Under the pieces are notes generated by a model. The model did no database searches. It had not been told where the DNA came from and saw nothing but the letters and a program-made list of their open reading frames with translations. Positions 1-12,900 of a DNA stretch of 64,000 nt are shown in pieces. The translations under genes were made by a program, and so were the position numbers. Position 1 is the first letter of the stretch; every line of letters starts with the position of its first letter. The stretch comes from Anolis sagrei (Eukaryota > Chordata > Lepidosauria > Squamata > Anolidae), in the NCBI RefSeq assembly GCF_037176765.1, contig NC_090025.1:178544040-178608039 (forward strand), read 5' to 3'.

Positions 1-699
1 AGTCCCAATCAAAGCTATTTTCAGGCTCTGGAAGGAGAGCAGATCAGTCAGATGGGGTTTTTGAATGTATGATTCAAGTTTCGATTAGCTCTTGAAAAGA
101 AATAGTGTCTTTTCTTCAAAGACCTCACATCTAACATATAATTATCTACATGAGCAGTGCAAAAACCAATGTGAGATCTTGAAATATTAGCTCATGTTTG
201 AATTTAAGGGAGAAGTAACTTGCAACCGAACCGTTGCTTTAGCTTCCAATAGCTAGGTTTTGTACATTATCAGTTTTTAACCACTGAAAGGTAAATTTTC
301 AGCTGGTGCACAATACCATTTGAAGAATGGGAAGTAGAGGCTTCGGAAGGTGAGCATGCGCATCTTCTGTGTGAGCTGGAGCATACAAAATATTTTTGTT
401 TGCTTTGTTTCAGCTCTGGGAAGATATATGGCTGGGGGCTTTCATGGTTTGAATGTAGAGTCATGCAGATTTGTCAGTGTAGAAGCTCAAGGGTGGCACA
501 CATAATACGTGATGAGTTGTAGGTTACAGTTGGCCCCAAGGTACTCTGAAGTAAAAATACTGAAATAGCCCTCTATATAGGTCACTCTGGAGGGAATTCT
601 TTACAGCTCAGCTTGCAGTTTTCTCTTTCCCATCTATTTTATAATATTTTCTCCGATAACTATTAATATCTGCTAATACGGCTTCCTCATTTGTTGTAG

Positions 700-978
700 G
701 GCTTTCCACCTCGGCTACCAACGCAATACACCGGGGACTCAAATATTGCTTCCTCTTCTGTGGCTTCTGCTTGCCTCCCTTCTGCAGTGCTATCCCCTCC
801 CTTAACAACAGATGCAATTGCTCAGCCAGCCTATCTTGCTGCAGTGGTGCAGCCTTATGTGGAGCAGAATGTTTTAGTTCCTATGAGCAGTCTAGGAGGA
901 CAGGCTCAAGTACCACAATCTTCTCCTTGTGTAGCACAGCAGGTCTCATCTGCATCCTCACAGCAGACAGCATTAGAG
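700..978 (+). CDS. WNK1: WNK1 exon a (first constant exon in window)
   Basis: 93 codons, phase 0 to 0, acceptor TTGTTGTAG, donor GAG/GTAAAT. Reads GFPPRLP through [14 protein letters not shown] to QQTALE, matching the region of vertebrate WNK1 around VVQPYVE. Bases 1-699 are intron with nothing recognised. Confidence 0.95.
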
Positions 979-3900
979 GTAAATGAACTAGTGCATGTTG
1001 CTGTGTGTGTATGTATATCTTTGTATGTGTGTTTCAAAATTTGAAATTTAGGACATGAATTCTGAATTCACTCCTATTTTTGGAATCAATCTTACAATCA
1101 AATGCTAATCCTTAACATAAATTTATCTTACAGCAGAATGTGATGCCAATGTGGAGACCTTGTTGCCCCTGGCTATGCTGTTGGGAAGTGAGTGGGCCTC
1201 CCAGATGCAAAACACTCTCAAGCACTTCTCTTATGGCTAGTAATGCCAGCCCTTGTGTTGGAGACATGCCACTCTCAGTAGTCACTGGAAACATCTCTCC
1301 TCAAACCTGTTCCCTGGAGCATTGCTGTTTCTGGGAGAGATTTGAATTTGTCTTTGCACTCTGCATTGGCTTCTCTATTGCACATTCTGCTAGTAAGACC
1401 TTTGGTTGCATGGCAGGCTGTAGTGCCACATTTATCTAGCAGATAACATTCTTGATGTTTCAAATTTGCACGAGAACCCCTTCAGGTTCAAAAATTTGAA
1501 CTGATTAGATGCTTTTAAATAATCTAGAGAGAAATTGCTTTTCAGCTTCTAGTTATATAAGTGGATGGGCTGTTCAGTAACATTGCAAAAAGAAATCTTT
1601 AATTAGATGCTTTAAGGAAAAACTTTATCTTTGCAGATTGCTTCTGGAGTGACTCAGGCTGCATCTCTAGAAACCCAACCACCTGTACAGCAACAGCCTT
1701 CACAATCCACCCCCTTAGTTTCCTCAATAGACAGGTAAAAGATACATTATTGTATTTGACTTTTAAAATTTTCAGTAATAGACACATTGGCTTTTCTTCG
1801 CATACATGAAATTGTTCTTTAGTTGTCTGTACATGTAAAATGATATGAAATATTTTTCTCATGAAAGCTAATACAAAGCATATATGAGATTGTTATGTAT
1901 AAAATGGGCCATGTCTTTTTTGTTTGTTGTTCAAGAGGCAGGTCTGCCTTAACGCAATATTTTAAAATTGGATTTGGTGTTAGAAGGGTTTCATAATCTG
2001 TTCACTCGTGATTCTTCACTTGTTTGATGTAACTTGAAGTGCAGGTGTTGTTAATGACCAGTACAGGAAATACTGTTCACTTTAGCCATTGGTGTGTGTG
2101 GTTTTTTTTTTAGTGCACATTCAGATGTTGCGTCAGGCTTAAGTGACGGTAATGAGAGTGTTCCAACATCTAGTGGCAGACATGAAGGGAGGACTACTAA
2201 ACGGCATTATCGGAGATCAGTGCGCAGCCGCTCTCGCCATGAGAAGACTACACGTCCAAAACTGAGGATTCTTAACGTGAGTCACCCTGATTTGTTGCTG
2301 TTTTTAAAACAGAGCCTAATACTCAGCTGTGCATTTCAAGTGTAATGCTAAATATTTTAATGTTTTCAAGAACCACATTCTATTTTCTCTTTTACAAGGA
2401 CATATTTGTAGAAGTTTTCACTTCTGCTCAGGATAAAACATTTTAGAGCAGGGTGCACAACCTTCTTGGTACCATGGCTGCATCAATTGTTAGTTGACAG
2501 TGCAGGGAGTGCACATATGTGAGCATACCTATATACACACATTACAGTTTATAGGGACAGAAATGTTTAAATCTACTTTTACAGCGGAGCACAGAGCACC
2601 TCTTACTAGGCACTCAGCTGCAAGCCCTGCCAGTCACGGGCGCTTTGGGCTGCAGGCCACACACACTCTTAAAAGAGAGTCTCCAAGTTACTGTGTGTTG
2701 AAAAATCTAGGGGAGTCTTGCTACCCATTTAAAAAGATAATGGAGCCTGAAAAAGAGCCAAGGGCTGCAAAAGCAGCATCAATGAGCCACAGACTTCATT
2801 TTGCCTATCTGGATGGGGAGAACCTGAGGATCATTGAAATGGTGGGACCTGTAACTCTAAAACTGAGGGGAAGGGAGACCACCCATTGCCACCAATGAGA
2901 CAAAAATTAGACGACCAAACAGTTACCGTTCCCACTTTCCTTTTGTTTCATTGATATTTCTGTATTGGGGGTGTACTCTTTCATGCCATCCGAATGGACG
3001 GTAGGGAATGAAAACGTAAAATAAACATGACACAAATACTAGACCCATGACTAGTGTTAATGTTTACCATATTGTAACAACAACTTAATGTGTTGACCGC
3101 ATATGATTGTAATTCATTCTAATTATAATTATAATGAGTAGAAACAAACCAACTTCATAAACTATGTTTGAAATGTCATTCAGGGAAAAGGGGTTATTTT
3201 AGCATCCAGAATCATGTTTTGGAGCAGAAGTATATGTATGTGGTAGGATTTTATACCATTGTCATTTGAATATTTGTAATGTTCCTGATTTACAGCGACT
3301 TGATAGGTAAAGCTTTTTAATAGACAAAAATATTGCTGACATAGAAATTGTATTAAGTATTGTTTTGGTGTAAATTTAGGGTTGACAGGTACTCAGAACA
3401 AACATTTTATTAATCAATGTGAACATGCACTTTCTGACTCTGGGTGCTTGGGTTTTTGAAATTCTATATTCTCCACACTTACTTAGAAGTGGAGTTTTAT
3501 TACATTTGCTTCTCGTTGGTTGAACATATTCCAAATTAAGTGGAAATGTTCTGTGTGTCTTCCTTCCTTTCCATGGTGCTTTTATCCCTCTATTGCTGTT
3601 GCCCCCTTTTTACCTTGAAGATTAAAATTCTGTGTTTTAGGTATCAAACAAGGGAGATCGGGTTGTGGAATGTCAGCTGGAGACACACAACAGAAAAATG
3701 GTTACTTTTAAGTTTGACTTGGATGGTGACAATCCAGAGGAAATAGCTACTATCATGGTAAGTGGTTCAAACAGAAACTTTATGTGTAGTAGTAGTAGTA
3801 GTAGTAGTAGTAACAACATCATGTAGTGATGTTGACAGACTTTACCTGCCCAGAAAATCAGGAGACAAAGGGCTTCTGCAAATGAAATAAATGGTAGAAG

Positions 3901-6900
3901 AAGAGAAACATGTACTGGCAGATTATGTGAAAGAAAGTCAGGAACCAACATGGATGGAAGTCAATAGTAGAAAAATTCTTGGAAAGTGCAAAAGACAAAG
4001 AATGAATACTGTAAAAATACAATGCAGAGCAGAAGAGCAAACTGACAAAAGAAGACCTCTCAGTGGGCAGTTCCTGGGAAAAACTAAGCAAAATTGACAA
4101 GGAAAAAACATTGATGTGGCTCACAAATGGAACTTTGAAAAAGGAGACTGAGCTCCTGATTCTTGCAGCCCAAAAACAAGCAATTAGAACAAATGCTTTC
4201 AAAGCCAGAATTGAAAAGTCAACAACAGATTCCAAGTCTAGACTCTGCAAGGAAGCAGACAAAATGTCAAACTACTCTAGGACTTCCGAATTCAGACTGA
4301 CAGAGTTTTGGAGCACAATACTCCTGATCTACGAATTGTGGGAAAAAACAAAGTATGGATCGTTGATGTTGGAATCCCAGGTGACAACAGAATTGATGTG
4401 AAGCAACTAGAAAAACTTACACAATATGAGGATTTAAAGATCGAACTGCAAAGACTCTGGCACAAGCCAATAAAGGTGGTCCCAGTGGTGATAGGCACAC
4501 TGGGTGCAGTGCCTAAAGACCTTGGCCTGCAATTAAAAACAATTGTCACTGACAACATTACTATCTGTCAGTTGCAAAAAGCCACCCTATTCAGATTTGC
4601 ACATATTATTCGCCAATACATCACATAGGCCTAGACACTTGGGAAGTGTCCGACGTGTGATCCAAGACAGCAAAGTGATCTTGTTTGCTGTGTCCTACTC
4701 TTGTGGTGTATCAAATAATAATAATAATAATAATAACAACAACAACAACTTTATTTGTATTCTGCCCTATCTCCCTAGGGTGACACAGTATTTACTATAA
4801 TAGCAAGCAGTATTATAATAGTCTGCCTCATTCAGTTTCTCTTTGCAAAAATGTACTCTTGACATTTTTTGTTTGTTTGCCTGAGCTTATCACAGTTTAC
4901 AAAGTAGACATATCTAAAGTTGTTGAGGATAGGCTGTACTTGTTTAAATTAAGTGTTTAAAATTTCTTGGAAAGTTTCCCTGAAGCTAGACATCAATTTT
5001 GACGTAAGAATTTTCATTTATTCAAGTGAACAGTCTTCTGCACACTCAAATATTATAACCTAGAAAAGACAAATTAATGGAATTCATATTCTTTGAGCCT
5101 CTTTAAGTTTGGTGATAAATATCCTCTTCCCCCCAACTCCTATAGCTAAGATGTGCTTGGGTTTACCAGTAAAAACAGTGGAAGAGTCTTCAAATTCCAT
5201 AACAAATGAGAATAGAGATGCCTACCACCTCCTCAGATTGCTCCTCACTTTCTTACTACACCTGCTTTACAGTTAGTCACCATTGTGGATGATGGAGTGT
5301 GGTGTCCCAAGGCCAAACATAGATCATGTCTTAATTTGCCATATTCTTGAGTTCACCTAGAATCAAAGTTCAATTATTTTTTTAAGCAAAAAGGTTTGTT
5401 AGATATATAACTGGCATAATGCTGCAGCAGTTCATGTTTTGGTATTTTTTGTTGTTAAACAAGCCTGTAGTGATTAATTAATATTTTTGTACAGGTGCAA
5501 AATGAATTCATCTTGGCCACAGAAAGAGATTCTTTCGTTGAACAGGTGCGAGACATTATTGAAAAGGCAGATGAAATGCTAGGTGAAGATGCCAGTGGGG
5601 AACCAGAAGGTGATCAAAGTATCGGCAGTATGCAAAACCAGGTAAAAAGTCTATCGGGCAAGGCATTCTCTGTTTGTTCCCCCCACCCCCTCTTTGGTGT
5701 CAGGAGCGACTTGAGAAACTGCAAGTTGCTTCTGGAGCCCCCGGTGGTGCAATGGGTTAAACTAGGGGTCCTCAAACGTTTTAAATAGAGGGCCAGGTCA
5801 CAGTCCCTCAAACTGTTGGAGGGCTGGATTATAATTTGAAAAAAAGCATGAATGAATTCCTATCCACACTGCAAATATCTTATTTGTAGTGCAAAAAACA
5901 CTTAAAAACAATACAATAATTAAAATGAATAACAATTTTAACAAATATAAACGTATTAGTATTTCAATGGGAGGTGTGGGTTTGCTTTTGGCAGATGAGA
6001 TAGGATTGTTGTTGCTATGTGCTTTCAAGTTGTTTCAGACTTAGGTTGACCCTGAGCGAGGGCCGGGTAAATTATCTTGGAGGGCTGTATCCAGCCCTCG
6101 GGCCTTAGTTTGAGGACCCCTGGGTTAAATCCTTGTCCCCTGGGTTAAACCCTTGTTTTGTTTTGTTTAAAACTACCTGCGACAATTAGGTGAGGAAAGG
6201 GAAAAAATCATTTTGGGACCCAAAACCAAGGGGTGCATCAATTATGCAGTGGTGACTGTCACGTGGTGAGATACAGTATTTTATGTCAAATGTTTGTATT
6301 GTTTGCAATAACTGAAGGCATTTATATAGCTAGCATTTTTAGGATGGGATATCAGAAAGTTAGCATGGCCATTCTTTTAGGTCTTGCCGAGTAACTGTCA
6401 TTCTTGTCTTATAAATGGCGAAGACCCTCAGTGTGGCCTTATTTCATAGATAGGTGGTCTTATATTGGCAGAAGTTTTTACTCGATCCATCAAGGAATTT
6501 GAAGGCAACCTTACGTAGGGTTTGAAAACTCATGGGTAGTTAGTAACGTGTACATCATAATGATTGTAGGACCAGGTCCTCTATACATGTGCGTGCCATG
6601 TGAGCAAACCTATTGTAATCAACCAGTATAGGAAAAGTAGTGATTTGCTATTTGAAAACAGTCTTCAGTCGCTGGAAGAAAATAATCCAATACTGTGACC
6701 CATTACAGCTTGTTGGTGGGAGATAAGCCATCTCAGAAGTTCTGGCCAGTGTCTCTACTTCTTGATGTTCATACTCATACTGTGGCAGGTCTTCATGCTC
6801 ATTAACATCTTCATCTTCAGGATGGTGAAAAGTTTTTAAATTGCTATTTTCATTTCTTGCAGAAATTGGATGAAGACTTTAAACAGCCAGATCCTGTGTC

Positions 6901-9900
6901 TTCCATTCCACAAAGAATAGGTAAAATTTTTGTTTATTTTTATTATTTTTTTCATTTGGATTATTATTACCCTGAGTCCTAGATCATTACTGTTTAGTTT
7001 ACCAGCAGAATGTTTGATACTTATAGCATGTTGTACATAAGTCAATAATTACGTGTCTTTCTCTGACTTGTTGAAGGTGTCCCTCCTAATTCATTGACTC
7101 AAGTTGTCCATTCTGCTGGAAGGAGATTTATTGTCAGCCCTGTACCAGAAAGCAGGTTGCGAGAACAGAAATTTTTCACCTCTATTCCATCAGAAAATGA
7201 GCTTCTTGATGTAGGTGAGTTAACCAACATTTCCAGCGTAGTCTAGTGCCAGCACTACCAGAATGTGAGTGTGTAGGCTTCTGAGAGACTTGGTTTTACA
7301 GGGATTTTTTCTGTAAGGGACTGATTTGCTGTATGAACAGTCATTTGCCTGAAACACTAACTTTCTGCTCATATGCCTTATGTAGCTGTTCAGATTATCT
7401 TTAAAGACACTTCTCTAACTGACCTTGAAAGTGTGCCTTCACTAAAACCACTGGATCCATATGAAAACAGAAGTGGTGGATTCTTGTAACACTTTTTCTT
7501 AAACATGCAGTAGTCTGGTTTTTGTTTTTGTTTGTTTGTTTTTTAGAGGAAAAAGCAACCTGTTTTTCTTTGAGCTAATTTTATTTCCACTATGGAGAGA
7601 AAGGAAGAATATAAAATCAAATAAATAAATTCCTTGAGTTGTCTTAACTCCAGGGCCTTTAGTATTCTTCAGTAAGTTATTCTGAAAAAAATATTTTACC
7701 TCTTTCTTTCAGTTGCTGCTTCCTCATCTCATGGTCCTGGAATGAATCTGTCTCACTCGGCATCATCCCTCAGCCTACAGGGAGCTTTTTCAGAGCTCAA
7801 ACATGTACAAATGACAGAAGGTCCCAACACAGCTCCTCCAGTTTTTAATCAGGACATGCCACCTTTCCCACCTATAGCTACAAGTGGAAATGGTGGGTTG
7901 CCCTCAACATCAGTGACTGCTCCTTCAATGCCCCTTCCTTCCTCCACTGGTGCTTCTTTACCAACTACACAGGTAGTGGAAAAGGTGACCACAGGGGTTT
8001 CACTGAATGAAGAATTGCCAGGCTCCAGCTCTCTTCCACCAGTGTTGCAGTCAGGGTCAGATTTAATTAGTGGTGTGGCTTCCAGCATCAGTGCACCTTC
8101 TTCTTTGTCTACAACTGCATCTCAGGCAGGTTCTGTTGCAGGAGAAATTGTTCCTAGCAGTAGCACCCCAGCTTCTTTAACTTTGCCACAAATTGGAGTG
8201 ACCGGGCCTAGTGTTACAATATCAGGAGCTATGGCACCCCCTGTGACATCTCAGGAGGTTGGCAGTGCCAGTGTTGTTCCGTCACAATGCCAAACAACTG
8301 TCCCTGTTTCTTTGGCACAGAGCATGGTTTCACAGTCTACTCAGTTGGACACTAGCAGTTCTGTCCCCAGCCTAGCAGAAATGGTGGTGGTTAGTGTGCT
8401 GCAACCAAGATCAGAAAGCGAGCAGCAGCCAGAAAAGCCACATCTAGGCATCACTGGTGGAGTATCCTTGCCTCTTTCTGTACCTATATCCTCTACAGTA
8501 CCATCTAGTATGCCTGGCTCCATCTTGCAGCCACCTGGAGTACTTCCACTACCCATCCCACCCATAGTTACCTCATCCACTTTAGCCCCAGTAGCAGGCA
8601 TAGTTTCTACTCCGGCATTACCCCAGGTTCCTTTACCTGGCATTCTGCCACTGGCACAACCAGTAACTAATGTGCCTGTTGTCCAGCAAACTTTGATACA
8701 TGGTCATCCTCAGTCAGCTCCATTGCCCAATCTACCACATACTCATTCTTTGGAAGTGGATGTTGACACTCAGCCCAAAGCACCAGGCATAGATGACATA
8801 AAAACCCTGGAAGAAAAATTGCGATCTCTCTTCAGTGAACATGGTGGTGTTGGGGCAGCTCATCCATCTGTATCCTTGGAGACGTCTCTTGTGGTGGAGA
8901 CCACAGTCATGCCTGCCTTACCAACTACTGCTGTTGCACCCACGAAACCTGTGGCACCTATTGCAAGTACCAGTATACCACCAGCCAGTTTGACACTTGG
9001 TCCAGCAGGTTTACCTGTCGTAACAGCAGTTGCTACACCTGGGCAGGCAGGCACCCCCATCAACAGTGTTCCAGCAACATGTACTGCATCAGCAACCACT
9101 AAACCGGGGACCCCTCCTTCAAAGCCTCCTCTTAGCAGAGTACCGGTAAGGAATCAAATGTTCTTATGAATTTGCTCTAAAACATGTTAGCTGAGGAAAT
9201 TTTCAAATAAATGAGATTGAAAATGTTAGCCATGACTTCCTTGGTTCAATTTTTGTTCATACCTTGTTTATAGTTCAGCTCCTCCTCCTCTCCATTGTAT
9301 TAATATATTTTTAAAGTTTTGAAACATTCTGTTTAAACCTCTGGTAGTTTAACAGAAGGGTCATAACAGTCTGCTTCCTTGGTAGAAATCCTAGTATTAG
9401 TGCTGCTTGAAGCATAGGGCACGCAGGATATTCTCCATGGAATTTTCGATGTTCTATAAGGGAACTGGTGTTAGGTGTAACAAGTTGTTTAAGGCCTGTC
9501 CTTTATGTTCGATTTTATATTGTGTTAATTTGCTTTATTTATGTTATTTTGCTACTGTACGTATTTTATCCTGATGTAATTTTTGTTGTTTGCAGTCTGT
9601 ATTTTATTTTGTTGTATTGTACCTTTGGGCTTGGCCTCATGTTAGCCGCCCCGAGTCCCCTTTGGGGAGATGGTGGCGGGGAAGAAATAAAGTTTATTAT
9701 TATTTATTAATGTATAAAAGAACAAGTTGATTATTTTTGTGTCTATAGTGTCAATTTGGGGTGTACACTTAGTAATTATGAGGAAAGATAATGGTATAAC
9801 TGGCTAAACATGCAATAGACTTTATCGTGTGAAGGCATAGTTTCACAATGTTTATTAAATTTGAAAGATAAACATGGACTGTATCACTAATATAGATGTG

Positions 9901-12900
9901 AGGGAAAGATATAGATTCGAGGGAAAAAGAGGTGACTTGGGTATTCGATATTGTTTTGTATGAGACTTTATATAGCAGGGATGACATGGGGCTCCAGCTT
10001 CTCCCAGCTCACAGCCAAGATAGAATTGATTACCTTCTTCTTTTCTACAGAGAGTTCAAAGTGTATATGGCTGCCTTCCAGAGTTCAAAATTTATCAAAA
10101 TTGTCAAATCTGAAAATAGATAGTCATGAGATTTACCAAAATTTTATTTTAGTTAGGATTCCAAACTGACCCCAACCCCCCCCCCCCCCCCCCCGGGTGG
10201 GGGTATTGCTTCATAGAATGACAAGGTATTGTAGGGTGAGAAAAATGTTCAGCTATCTTACATTTTTAGTTTAGAGACTTTTTATTTTTTTTAAAAAGAT
10301 GAAAATAGTTGGAATGTGCTGTCTCACCTGCCTGTCAAACTGATCTGCCTCATTCTATTGCCTGGTCTAACAATGTTTGAACTGTTTACCCTCCCCTCTC
10401 CTTAAGTTTGCACGTCTCAGCTTCTTTTTGTAGGGAAACCAGCACACTGATAGTTTTTTTGAAGTCACTTTAAATGAATGCAGACATTCACATCTTCCTT
10501 CAGTTTACTTCTAACTTAAAGGGAGTTACTTATCCAGATAGTATCTTATTATACATAAAATGTGTAACATAGCATTTAAATAACAATTATTCAAGGAAAC
10601 TAGAAATAAAGGGAGATGGGAAAAACTCGAAATTATACTGGGAGCATATACTTAGGTGATCCCTTGTAGCCCAAGGATGACAGTCCTCCAAGCGTAGTGT
10701 CTTGGCAGTGAGCCCGTAGGTGGCTGTGGAGTCCTATTCTTGATCCGCATGTTCTCTCACAGTGAGGACATCGGTTTCCAGGTGGAAGGTGGACCCGGTC
10801 AGGGTTGGCTTGACGCTCCTTCCTCTTGGCACATTTCTCTCTTATGCCCTCCATTCATGCCTCATCAAATACTGCAGCACTGCTGGTCCCAGATGACCTC
10901 CCATTAGAGTGCTCAAAGGCCAGGGCCTCCCAGTTCTTGCTGTCTATGCCACAGTTTTTGAGGTTGGCTTTAAACCCATCTTTAAATCTCTTTTCCTGTC
11001 CTCCAACATTATGTTTCCCATTCTTGAGTTTGGAGTATAGAAACTGCTTTGGAAGATGGTGATCTGGCATTCAGACAATGTGGCCAGCCAGTGGTGTTGA
11101 TGGTGTAGTAGCATCCTTTCAGTGCTAGTGGTCTTTGCTTCTTCCACCACTCTGACATTTGTCCACCTGTCTTCCCAAGAAATTTGCAGGAGCATACATG
11201 AGTATATAAACCATCCTCATATATAGGTCAAGGGCAGGTTTTGGTGCAAAATTATGGATTTTGATAATTTGAAGGACATTCCATAGTAAGAGGAAAGAGT
11301 TCGCACTGCCTGAGGGCCAGCTGCCCCGGCTGCTGCCACTCCGATTTCCCCACCAAGGTATCCAAAAAGGCCAGGCGCAATCCCATGGGGGAGAGAGTAG
11401 AGGGGATTGGTGCTTCTTTTAGGTTTTCCCAAAATGGACTAAGCTTTTGCCTTTTGCCCTTCTAGGCAAAAGGATGGTTCCTTTTTTTGGTAATAGCTAA
11501 GAGTCTGTAATCACTGTGGACAAATGATTTTTGGGGGGTTTTTAAAACTAAAGTTTCTAGACTTACACTTGAGTATATAGAGTTGGATTTCACTTCCTCC
11601 AGGGAAAAGAAGTACTAAAAATGCAACAAAATATGCATTCCATTTATAGTTATTGGTTGAATCAAAGCATGTTGTATCACAAACATTTCCATTTTGAGTA
11701 TCATTTTAGGGTTTTGCTCCTTTTGTAACTTTTAGAAAATGGTTGTTTTAACACACAAAGAAGAACCCATGTTAATAATACTCCTTACATACTGAAACCT
11801 TTACAAGGTGAATATGTCTACTCTATAACTGGATGATCTTTCTCTTCTGAGACTGAACTTCAATTTCATATCTATTCATAGGGACTACCAGTAGTTTCTG
11901 AACCTCCAGCTGGCACTCCATCCAGTGAGCAGTTGCCACCCTTTCCAGGACCTACACTAACTCAGGTGCTTTACAGCTATCCACTTCTTCTTTTTTCCCT
12001 TTTCAAAGAGCATGCTGAAATTAAACTCTGTTGCATGAAACTTCATTACTTTACTCCCATTACCTTATTCTTGTATATCTTAGTAAACGTGGAATTGCTC
12101 CTAATTTAGATGTTTATCTTTGGCGATTGCAGTGCTGTAGTATTAAAATATCCAAAGAAATAAATGATACTCAACTGCTTTGTGTACTGGTTTAGAGCTG
12201 CTGTGCTTTTTTGGAACTTGTGTTTTTATGATTTTTTTTCAGATGTACGGTAGATGATTATTTTTTAAGTTAATATATCTTTAAAGTTGATAATGTGCTC
12301 AATGTGAGGCATTCCATGCTTGATGGAAGATTCTTTGCTTCCTTTGTCAATTGGTGGAAGTACAGAACATACACTGTCCCATCAAATTATGTTTACGCAA
12401 ATTTTGGTGTTCTGTACTTTAGGAGTTTTACCCAGAGAATGGAAAAGCCAGTGAGGGTGCTTCACAGTATCTGAAGCAAGTGATGGAGCAATTTGGTTGC
12501 TATGTAAATGGTGATATGGAAAATATGAGGTGGTTGGGCAAATGTGCACCAGCTAATGGCAGCTTACCTGAGCGTTGGAAGGATTTGATGGTAGAAGTTT
12601 TACCAAGTTTCCTGTCCAATATATCAGTATACTTTCAGAGATTTGTGGTTCAAAGGAACTTGGTTTATATAAGCTACTGCTAATGATGAAAGAATGTGCA
12701 TTAAAATAGAGGCTGCTCGGGTCTCTTGTCTTAACATGCTGTAGTTTTCTGAATGTGTTTTGATATTTTGCCCTTTTACTTACCAGCCTATTCATTGCCC
12801 AAAGTATAGTTGTTGAATAGAAATAATTCTTTTCCAGAACTTCCTGTACCTTTCAACAAGGCCAGTATAATTCATTAACACCAACCCAACTTCTCCTTTT

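Noticed and set aside
1188-1439. Continuation of the 1,140-1,439 open frame as coding
   Set aside because: A strong donor at 1,188 and the phase fit favour the 54-nt exon. The rest is retained only as a possible terminal exon.
7742-9169. 475-codon open frame as an independent gene
   Set aside because: It is WNK1 exon h, starting from an internal Met and running a few codons past the donor at 9,145.
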